Shown here one piece after another: positions 12,824-18,839 of a DNA stretch of 18,839 bases; within the stretch, counting starts at the first letter, position 1; each line of letters opens with the position of its first letter. The translations under genes were made by a program, and so were the position numbers. Source of the DNA: Methanomassiliicoccus sp. UBA386 (GTDB taxonomy: Archaea > Thermoplasmatota > Thermoplasmata > Methanomassiliicoccales > Methanomassiliicoccaceae); contig DAGU01000085.1 of NCBI GenBank assembly GCA_002498285.1, forward strand, positions 4,417 through 23,255. The letters run 5' to 3'. Under the pieces are notes generated by a model, which had not been told where the DNA came from, did not search any database, and worked only from the letters and a program-made list of their open reading frames with translations.

Positions 12824-13207
12824 ATGTGGACGCAGGCCGAGGTCAGGGAGCTCAAGGTTGGGCGCTATATGCTAATCGACGATGAGCCCTGCAAGATCCT
12901 ATCCATCGACACATCCAAGCCAGGAAAGCATGGTGAGGCCAAGAGCCGCATCGACGCCATGGGCCTCTTCGACGGCAAGAAGAGGAGTGTCGTCCATCCC
13001 GTGAAGCACAAGATCCAGGTGCCCATGATCGACAAGAGGAAGGGGCAGATCCTGGCCATCATGGGGGACGAGGCCGAGATCATGGACCTGGAGACGTTCG
13101 AGAACTTCACCCTGCCCGTCGATCCCGAGCTCAAGGACTCCCTGCAGTCTGGCGAGGAGGTCCTGTACATGGTGGCAATGGGCAAGCGGAAGATCACCAA
13201 GGTCTAA
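12824..13207 (+). CDS. eif5a: Translation initiation factor aIF5A
   Basis: A 127-residue factor, full length for the archaeal family. The conserved loop SKPGKHGEAK (31-40) contains K35, the lysine expected to become hypusine or deoxyhypusine. An N-terminal SH3-like domain is followed by an OB-fold domain (about 70-127) with GQILAIMGDEAEIMDLETFENF. aIF5A binds the ribosomal E site and relieves stalling. The promoter is strong and the leader very short. Deoxyhypusine synthase is not in the window. The gene is convergent with glmM, with 105 nt between them. Confidence 0.96.
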   Translation: MWTQAEVRELKVGRYMLIDDEPCKILSIDTSKPGKHGEAKSRIDAMGLFDGKKRSVVHPVKHKIQVPMIDKRKGQILAIMGDEAEIMDLETFENFTLPVDPELKDSLQSGEEVLYMVAMGKRKITKV

Positions 13208-13312
13208 GGGCCCATCCATTTCCGGGCCTCGCCCGGCAACGCTTCCGCCATCCGGCGGGAGCATCGCTTCTATTTTCGTTTCTGGCATCCCGCGCTAGCG
13301 GTGGAAAAGAGT
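13208..13312. terminator. Convergent 3' region with two GC hairpins and a T-rich tract
   Basis: Two perfect hairpins lie in tandem: CCGGGC-ctc-GCCCGG (13222-13236) and CCGCC-atcc-GGCGG (13245-13258). They are followed on the plus strand by a T-rich stretch (13264-13286, containing ttctattttcgtttct). The order fits the end of the aIF5A transcript, as archaeal termination depends on T-rich tracts. The hairpins also lie after the glmM stop on the other strand. Confidence 0.5.
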
Positions 13313-14668
13313 TTATGGCTCCTCGAGGAGACTCTCGAGCACTGCCTGGCAATCGCAGGAGCGCTTCTCCGCCTCGTTCTCGGTCCGCGCCTCGGTGTAT
13401 ATGCGGAACAGCGGCTCCGTTCCCGACGGGCGGACGAGGGTCCATCCGCCCTCGAACCAGATCTTGACGCCGTCAGTGGTGTCCACCCGCTCGCCGCGAT
13501 AGTACTCCACCAGCCCGCTCAGCACGGTCTCCTTCCTCTCGTCCGGACAGGTCATCTTGCGCTTGTCCTGGCAGTACTGGGGGATGCGGTCCACCAGTTC
13601 GGAGAGGGGCCCCTCGGTGGCGATTATCTCCAGCAGCTTGGCCACCGTCATGGCGCCGTCGCGGCAGTACTGATGACGGGGGAAGATCAGGCCGCCGTTC
13701 TCCTCGCCTCCGAAGACCGCTCCCGTCTCGATCATCTTCCTCGCCACCACGGGGGCGCCCACCCGAGTGTATACGACCTCACCGCCCGCCCGCTTGACCG
13801 CGTCCTCCACGGCCATGGACGAGGACACCGGCGTCACCACGATGCCGCCGCCGTTCTCGCGGACCATATGCTCGGCGACGATCGCCAGCGAACGGTCGCC
13901 ATAGAGGTATCGGCCCCTATCGTCGACGAATATGGTGCGGTCGGCGTCGCCGTCATGAGCAATTCCCAGATCGGCCCCGGACGCCTTCACTAGGGAGATG
14001 AGGTCCTGCAGGTGCGCCTCCACCGGCTCGCTGGGATGCCCGGGGAAGGTCCCCTGGGGATTGGAGTTTAGCGTCACGGCCCTCACGTCCAGATCGTCCA
14101 GCAGCCGGGGGGCGGTGACCGAACCGGCCCCGTTGGCGCAGTCCAGCACGGCATTGAGGCCAGCACTGCGGATGGCGTCCGCGTCCACCAGAGACATCAC
14201 GCTGCGCAGGTAGGGGCCTACCGCCCCGGTGGCGCGGCGCAGAGTGCCCACGCCCGCCCAGTCCCGCGAACGGAAACTCCTCTGAAAGTAGATGCGCTCG
14301 ATCTCTTCCTCCTTTTGGCGCGGCATCTCGGTCCCGTCGGCATCGACGCACTTGATGCCATTGAACTCCGGAGGATTGTGGGACGCGGTGATCATTACTC
14401 CGCCCGACAGCCCGTTCTCCTTGACGTGGAACTGCACCACCGGAGTGGGGACCATCCCGATGTCGATGACCTCGGCGCCGGCCGCCATGAGGCCGCAGGA
14501 CACCGCGCTCTTGATCATGTCGGCAGAGGTGCGGGGATCGTTGCCGATGGCCACGCGCCCGCCCATGAAGGTGCCTATGGCCCTTCCCAGGTCCATGGCC
14601 AGCTGGACGTTCATGTCCTCGTTCACGATGCCGCGCACCCCGTTGGTCCCGAAGAGTCGTTGAGCCAT
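13313..14668 (-). CDS. glmM: Phosphoglucosamine mutase / phosphomannomutase family protein
   Basis: A 451-residue alpha-D-phosphohexomutase with all four family loops. The phosphoserine is S96 in TASHNPPEFNG; the metal loop is DGDADR (239-244). The sugar loop is GEENGG in the third domain, and the phosphate loop RPSGTEP is near the C-terminus. The opening FGTNGVRG is typical of archaeal GlmM, which interconverts glucosamine-6-phosphate and glucosamine-1-phosphate for UDP-GlcNAc synthesis. Activity on mannose or glucose phosphates cannot be excluded. It is the last gene of the operon, starting 5 bases after the DUF47 stop. Confidence 0.9.
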   Translation of the reverse strand: MAQRLFGTNGVRGIVNEDMNVQLAMDLGRAIGTFMGGRVAIGNDPRTSADMIKSAVSCGLMAAGAEVIDIGMVPTPVVQFHVKENGLSGGVMITASHNPPEFNGIKCVDADGTEMPRQKEEEIERIYFQRSFRSRDWAGVGTLRRATGAVGPYLRSVMSLVDADAIRSAGLNAVLDCANGAGSVTAPRLLDDLDVRAVTLNSNPQGTFPGHPSEPVEAHLQDLISLVKASGADLGIAHDGDADRTIFVDDRGRYLYGDRSLAIVAEHMVRENGGGIVVTPVSSSMAVEDAVKRAGGEVVYTRVGAPVVARKMIETGAVFGGEENGGLIFPRHQYCRDGAMTVAKLLEIIATEGPLSELVDRIPQYCQDKRKMTCPDERKETVLSGLVEYYRGERVDTTDGVKIWFEGGWTLVRPSGTEPLFRIYTEARTENEAEKRSCDCQAVLESLLEEP

Positions 14669-14673
14669 TCGAT

Positions 14674-15360
14674 CTACCTGACCTTGCGGGAATCAGATAC
14701 TATCAGGATGTATATCATGTCGGCCACGTCCTTGCAGCTGTCGGCCGAGTTCTCTATCCCGTGCAGCATGTCCCGGAGGAGGAACACCGCCCGCGGATCG
14801 GTGTCGGAGAAAAGGATGGCTTTCTTGGTGGAGAAGTACAGGTCATCTATGACATGCTCCAGCCTCTCGACCTCCCGGCTGCTCTGCGTCGCCTTGTCGT
14901 TGTTGACCCCCAGGTTCTCGATGCTTATCAGCAGCGCCTTGGCGGCCTTGTTCAGGGCGTCGGTCATCTCGGCATAGCGGGACCATAGGTCGCAGGGCAC
15001 GTGGACGTCGGCCTCCAGCATCATCTGCAGGTTGAGCGCCGACTCCTTGGCCCAGTCGGAGATGAAGTCGATGCGCCGCACCAGCCTCAGCAGGTCCTCG
15101 CGCTCCCGGGCGTCGAGGTCCCCCTTGGTGAGGTCGGCGCTTATGGATGCCTCGTGCGAGTCGGCCTCGTCCTCAGCCATTAGGAGGCGCTTGATCGCAT
15201 CCATCGCCTCCTCCTTATCATTGCCGCACAGCGCGGAGACCGCCTTGTTCAGCTCAGCGGTGGCATCCCCCACCGAGATGGTGTGGCTCCGTATGCCGGT
15301 CCTGACCATCGACTCTCTCCTGACCCCGAACCATTCCAGTAACGACTTCCTATCATTCAA
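14674..15360 (-). CDS. DUF47 family PhoU-like protein
   Basis: A 228-residue, all-helical protein of the DUF47 (PhoU-like) family. The N-terminal SLLEWFGVRRESMVRTGIRSH, then the acidic, metal-binding-like helix AEDEADSHEASI and the C-terminal RDMLHGIENSADSCKDVADMI follow the family pattern. DUF47 proteins usually sit beside PiT phosphate transporters and are thought to regulate them; here the neighbour is an ABC importer. The start is TTG at 15360, giving the conserved LLEWFG N-terminus, with a GGAGG sequence 9 nt before it. It overlaps the ATPase gene by 8 bases. An ATG at 15309 also has a good upstream GGAG but would delete the conserved N-terminus. Confidence 0.88.
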   Translation of the reverse strand: MNDRKSLLEWFGVRRESMVRTGIRSHTISVGDATAELNKAVSALCGNDKEEAMDAIKRLLMAEDEADSHEASISADLTKGDLDAREREDLLRLVRRIDFISDWAKESALNLQMMLEADVHVPCDLWSRYAEMTDALNKAAKALLISIENLGVNNDKATQSSREVERLEHVIDDLYFSTKKAILFSDTDPRAVFLLRDMLHGIENSADSCKDVADMIYILIVSDSRKVR

Positions 15361-16438
15361 GCTTAACCGCCTCCGCTATACCTCCGGGTGGCCTTGGATA
15401 TACCAATGCCGACTCCATGCTCCACCCCAGATGGACATGGTCCCCGATGTTAAAATCCCTACCCCTCGGAACGCGGACGTCGAAGCCAAGAATGTCCTCG
15501 CTGTCGGCCTCCGCCGTAATCCGGATGTATGTCCCCATGAACGACATGGAGCGCACTATGGCGCTGAGGCCATCATCCGCTACATGGACGCACTCTGGAC
15601 GAACGGAGATGACCACCGCGTCCCCTGGCTCGAACTGGCTGGGCTGCGCCCCCATCACCGAGCCGTCCCTCAGCTCCACCAGGGTGCGCTCGTCCCCGCT
15701 GGCCACCACCACGCCGTCCAGCAGGTTGGTCTCCCCTATGAAGTTCGCCGTGAACAGCTCCTTCGGGGCCCGGTACATCATCTCTGGGGTGTTGGACTCG
15801 ACGATGCGGCCTCTGCGCATGAGGACGATGCGGTCCGACACCGTCATCGCCTCCTCCTGGTCGTGGGTGACGTGCAGCACCGTGAGCCCGAGGTCCTTCG
15901 TGATGCGCCTCAGCTCGTACCTGAGGTCCATCCTCACCCTGGCATCCAGTGCCGACAGCGGTTCGTCCAGTAGGAGGATGCGGGCCCCCGATGCCAGGGC
16001 CCGGGCCAGCGCCACCTTCTGCTGCTCTCCCCCCGACAGGGCGGAGGGGAACATCTTCATGCGGTCAAGGAGGTTGACCAGCCCCAGGTATCGCGCCGGA
16101 ACCTTCCGTTGCTCCTCCTGGTCCGCATCCTTCGCGATCGGCCCGTAGGAAACGTTCTCCAGGACGTTGAGGTGAGGGAACAATGCGATGTTCTGGAACA
16201 CGTACCCGATGTCCCTCTCCTCGATGGGAACTCCGTCCATGTCGCGGCCGCCTATGAGCACCTTCCCCTCGCTCGGCTCCAGGATGCCAGCGATCATGCG
16301 GATCAGCGTGGTCTTGCCGCATCCCGAGGGCCCCAGGATGGTGACGTACTCGCCGTCCTCGATCCTCAGGTCTATGTTGGACGATGCGACCACCTTGCCG
16401 AACCGCTTGCTAACGCCCTTCAGCTCCACCAATGGCAT
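15353..16438 (-). CDS. ABC importer ATP-binding protein 2 (MalK/FbpC-like, with TOBE-like domain)
   Basis: A 361-residue ATPase. Walker A GPSGCGKT is at 36-43, Q-loop Q82, signature LSGGE 134-138, Walker B LLLDEP 155-160, D-loop SALD and switch histidine H192 in VTHDQEEA. The C-terminal 120 residues contain a TOBE-like domain beginning near VISVRPECVHV. This is the MalK/FbpC/PotA type that energises solute importers. The ATG at 16438 overlaps the TAA of the preceding ATPase gene by one base (TAATG). The frame is open further upstream to 17110, but that is a shadow of the other ATPase. The substrate is unknown; the binding-protein gene is not in the window. Confidence 0.92.
   Translation of the reverse strand: MPLVELKGVSKRFGKVVASSNIDLRIEDGEYVTILGPSGCGKTTLIRMIAGILEPSEGKVLIGGRDMDGVPIEERDIGYVFQNIALFPHLNVLENVSYGPIAKDADQEEQRKVPARYLGLVNLLDRMKMFPSALSGGEQQKVALARALASGARILLLDEPLSALDARVRMDLRYELRRITKDLGLTVLHVTHDQEEAMTVSDRIVLMRRGRIVESNTPEMMYRAPKELFTANFIGETNLLDGVVVASGDERTLVELRDGSVMGAQPSQFEPGDAVVISVRPECVHVADDGLSAIVRSMSFMGTYIRITAEADSEDILGFDVRVPRGRDFNIGDHVHLGWSMESALVYPRPPGGIAEAVKLE
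15370..15374 (-). promoter_or_regulatory. Ribosome-binding site fixing the TTG start of the DUF47 gene
   Basis: GGAGG on the minus strand, inside the ATPase 3' end, lies 9 nt before TTG 15360. It supports this start over the internal ATG at 15309. Confidence 0.6.
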
Positions 16439-17532
16439 TAGTCCACCCTCAGCTCGTTCTGCAGGCCATCCTCCGGATAGGGGAATATCTTGGCCTTTTT
16501 CCTGTTCCATCCGATCCCCACCTCGTCGCCCACCCTGTACCGGCCATGGTAGCTCACGGGGACCTTGGAAGAGAAGCGTCCCGCGCCCTCGACGTCCACG
16601 TCGACGTGGACCGCCCGTCCTTCGAACAGCATCCTCTCGATCCTTCCGTGGAGGGATGCCGCCTCCCACTTGACGATGTGCGTTTGGCCGACCTTGACGG
16701 CCAGCACCGCCTTCTGCCCCTCCGGCACGTCGGTAGGGCGGGCCTTGACCCTCCGGCCCAAGCGGTCCTCGACCATCGCGCCGTCCGGACCGGAGCACAC
16801 CACCGTTCCAGTGAAGAAGTTCGACTGGCCGACGAAGTTCGCCACGAAGGGCGAGGCGGGCTCGTTGAACACTTCCTCGGGCGTTCCCACCTGCACGATC
16901 CTTCCCGCCCGCATGACGGCTATGCGGTCGGCCATCATCAAGGCCTCGTCCTGGTCGTGGGTGACGTGCACCACCGTCAGCCCCAGGGTCCGGGCCAAGG
17001 ACTTCAGCTCCCTGCGGAGGTCGATGCGAAGCCTGGCGTCCAGCGCCCTCAGCGGTTCGTCCAGCAGAAGCACGTCCGGACTGGTGGCGATGGCCCTGGC
17101 CAGCGCGCACCGCTGCTGCATCCCCCCCGACAGCTCGCGGGGATAGGACTCGGCCCTGCTGGTCAGGCGGACCAGGTCCAGCAGCGAGACCAGCATCTGC
17201 TCCTTGTCCCCCCCGGAGACCTTTCTTATGTCGGGCCCGAACAGCACGTTGTCGGCCACCGTCATGGTGGGAAAGAGCGAGTAGGTCTGCGACAGCAGCA
17301 CGGCGTTCCTCTTCTCCGGCTCCAGGGAGGTGACGTCCTTCCCGTCGAACAGCACCGCGCCCTCATCGGGCACGGTGAGCCCGGCGATCACCCTCAGGGC
17401 GGTGGTCTTGCCCGCGCCGGTGGGGCCCAGGAGGCACAGGTACTCGCGGTCGTTCACCGTCAGTTCGAGACCATCGGCCGCCGTGACGTCAGAATACCTT
17501 TTCACTATCCCCCGCAGCGTCACCGACGGCAT
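16438..17532 (-). CDS. ABC importer ATP-binding protein 1 (MalK/FbpC-like, with TOBE-like domain)
   Basis: A 364-residue ATPase with Walker A GPTGAGKT (36-43), Q-loop Q82, signature LSGGM (134-138), Walker B LLLDEP (155-160), D-loop RALD and switch histidine H192. All core motifs are intact and sit at the same residue numbers as in the neighbouring ATPase, suggesting the two arose by duplication. The C-terminal domain is TOBE-like but diverged, with SLHGRIERMLFEG and YRVGDEVGIGWNRKKAKIFP. The start ATG at 17532 overlaps the permease TGA by one base (TGATG). It could pair with ATPase 2 as a heterodimer under the fused permease. Confidence 0.92.
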   Translation of the reverse strand: MPSVTLRGIVKRYSDVTAADGLELTVNDREYLCLLGPTGAGKTTALRVIAGLTVPDEGAVLFDGKDVTSLEPEKRNAVLLSQTYSLFPTMTVADNVLFGPDIRKVSGGDKEQMLVSLLDLVRLTSRAESYPRELSGGMQQRCALARAIATSPDVLLLDEPLRALDARLRIDLRRELKSLARTLGLTVVHVTHDQDEALMMADRIAVMRAGRIVQVGTPEEVFNEPASPFVANFVGQSNFFTGTVVCSGPDGAMVEDRLGRRVKARPTDVPEGQKAVLAVKVGQTHIVKWEAASLHGRIERMLFEGRAVHVDVDVEGAGRFSSKVPVSYHGRYRVGDEVGIGWNRKKAKIFPYPEDGLQNELRVD

Positions 17533-18839
17533 CAGACCACTTCCTCGCGCGTGAAGCGACGCAGCAGCAGCATGAACATGTACGATATGATGATCAGGAC
17601 GATGCAGGCCATCGCCGCCAGGTAGTAGGATTGCTGGTTCACCAGGTTCACGATGTATACCGGCGCGGTGTTGGCACTGGCCACCACGGCCAGCGTGGCC
17701 CCGGTCTCCCCCAGGCTCCTGGTGAAGGCCATGATGGCCCCTGCCAGGATGGAGCTTTTGATCATGGGGAACAGGACCCTGCGGAAGCTCTGCAGGGGCG
17801 TGGCGCCCAGGGTGCGGGCCGTCTCCTCGAAGGCGGGATCGATGCCCTCCACCGCTCCAACCACATTGCGGACCACCAGGGGATAGGTGAATGCTATGTG
17901 CGCGAGGATGATAAGCGCCATGGGGGCCGAGGCGTTGGGGTCGAAGTTGCTCCAGAACAGTCCCAGTGAGAAGCCCAGCGCGGCCGTGGGCACGATGAGG
18001 GGAACGTTCACGAGCACATCCAGCAGCTGCGCCAGTTTGCCCGAGCGGTTCTTGGCTATGTACAATGCCAGGGGGATCCCCATCGCGAGGTCGATCAGCG
18101 TCACCACCGAAGCGATCACGAACGATGTCACCAGGGCGTCGGCGAAGGGAGCCCAGTCCGCCTGTGAGGGAGTGCCTGTCAGAACGTAGGTGAAGATGAA
18201 GAACGAGGGAACGAGAACCATGAGGAATAGGAACAACAGGGCCGAGGAGTCCTTGAGCTTGGGGAACAATCCTCTGCTCAACAGCTTCTCGGGGGTGGGC
18301 CATACCTTGCGCATCGGCAGCCGCACCTTCATGATTACGAACTTGAGCACCAGCAGCAGCACCAGGGCCAGGATGATGAGGAGGATGCTGACGAAGGAGA
18401 GGGCGGGAAGAAGCGAGGCATCGGACACCGAGGCATCCTTCCACAGGCCTATGAGGGTTGGTCCAGTATGGAAGTCCCCCTCCACCATCCGGCGTCCGTA
18501 AAGGGTGGCCAGCGCGATGATGGTGCCGCCCGTCTCGCTCAGGGAGCGGGCGAAGCACAGGATGGCGCCGGTCACCAGTCCGGCGCGGAACAGCGGCAGG
18601 GTGATTGTGCGGACGGCGGTGAGGCGGCTGGCCCCCAGGGTCCTCCCCGCCGTCTCGTACGTCTCATCGATGCCGCCCAGGATGGCTGTCAGCGACCGGA
18701 CCATGTAGGGGTATGAGAACACCACATGCAGCAGGATGATCAGCACCATGGGCGAGGAGATCACGGCCAGGGAGAACGGCGGCGGGTTGGGCGTGGCAGC
18801 CCAGAATATGGCCGCCGAGAAGCCCAGCGCGGCAGTGGG
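17532..18839 (-). CDS. Fused two-domain ABC importer permease (FbpB/ThiP-like), 5' partial
   Basis: The frame is open to the right edge, so the N-terminus is missing; the GTG at 18764 is internal. The visible 435 residues contain the end of one permease domain and a complete second one. Each has the segment PTAALGFS and an EAA loop: YETAGRTLGASRLTAVRTITLP in the first half and EETARTLGATPLQSFRRVLFP in the second. About eight to nine hydrophobic segments are visible. Such fused permeases supply both membrane halves of importers for ferric iron, thiamine, phosphonates or similar solutes. Comparison with the second half suggests about 100 or more residues lie beyond the edge. It is the first visible gene of the operon. 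Confidence 0.9.
   Translation of the reverse strand, partial: PTAALGFSAAIFWAATPNPPPFSLAVISSPMVLIILLHVVFSYPYMVRSLTAILGGIDETYETAGRTLGASRLTAVRTITLPLFRAGLVTGAILCFARSLSETGGTIIALATLYGRRMVEGDFHTGPTLIGLWKDASVSDASLLPALSFVSILLIILALVLLLVLKFVIMKVRLPMRKVWPTPEKLLSRGLFPKLKDSSALLFLFLMVLVPSFFIFTYVLTGTPSQADWAPFADALVTSFVIASVVTLIDLAMGIPLALYIAKNRSGKLAQLLDVLVNVPLIVPTAALGFSLGLFWSNFDPNASAPMALIILAHIAFTYPLVVRNVVGAVEGIDPAFEETARTLGATPLQSFRRVLFPMIKSSILAGAIMAFTRSLGETGATLAVVASANTAPVYIVNLVNQQSYYLAAMACIVLIIISYMFMLLLRRFTREEVV

Noticed and set aside
12585..12875. 96-residue plus-strand frame between nop5 and aIF5A
   Set aside because: Arg/Pro-rich, without a domain, running across the aIF5A TATA box and into the aIF5A start.
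16439..17110. Extension of the ATPase 2 frame inside ATPase 1
   Set aside because: Low-complexity Gly/Arg-rich shadow of the other ATPase; ATG 16438 begins the conserved domain.
1..18839. CRISPR array, insertion sequence, integrase or toxin-antitoxin pair
   Set aside because: No evenly spaced direct repeats, transposase or recombinase motifs, or toxin-like small gene pairs were seen on either strand.

Overview
This is a GC-rich archaeal chromosome segment. The archaeal assignment rests on a Nop5 box C/D RNP protein, an aIF5A with the hypusine loop, a methanogen-type HTH-V4R regulator, AT-rich TATA-like boxes about 25-35 nt before several starts, and very short leaders. The base composition and gene set suggest a Thermoplasmatota or Methanomassiliicoccales-like euryarchaeon, but this is an inference. 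No transposon, CRISPR array, rRNA or tRNA is visible.

Layout. 1-1726 (+): a thioredoxin-reductase-like flavoprotein, cut by the left edge, is followed after one base by an RlmN-like radical SAM protein. A GNAT acetyltransferase comes next. 2582-4251 (-): a two-gene ABC-2 exporter. 4571-5131 (+): a small HEAT-repeat protein. 5441-7367 (+): aguB and aguA, which convert agmatine to putrescine. 7541-7762 (+): an unknown 73-residue protein. 7905-8939 (+): a radical SAM/SPASM protein. It converges on an HTH-V4R regulator (8947-9696, -), which is divergent from mtnA and an overlapping class II aldolase (9818-11466, +). Nop5 (11495-12583, +) and aIF5A (12824-13207, +) follow. 13313-18839 (-): a tightly overlapped operon running permease, ATPase, ATPase, DUF47 and glmM in transcription order. 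The permease runs off the right edge.

How the genes may work together. The flavoprotein lacks the thioredoxin-reductase CxxC and could be an electron donor for the adjacent radical SAM enzyme. That enzyme keeps one RlmN catalytic cysteine but lacks the other. MtnA plus the class II aldolase look like the core of a methylthioadenosine/5'-deoxyadenosine salvage route, which would recycle a by-product of radical SAM enzymes. The V4R regulator and mtnA share a promoter region with a perfect 12-bp palindrome flanked by direct repeats. AguA and AguB supply putrescine, a possible feed for the polyamine chemistry behind hypusine on aIF5A. The right-hand operon joins an importer with two different, apparently intact ATPases to a PhoU-like protein and an amino-sugar phosphomutase.

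No single undescribed system is proven here. The best leads are the flavoprotein/RlmN-like pair, the salvage pair with its regulator and operator-like palindrome, and the two-ATPase importer operon.
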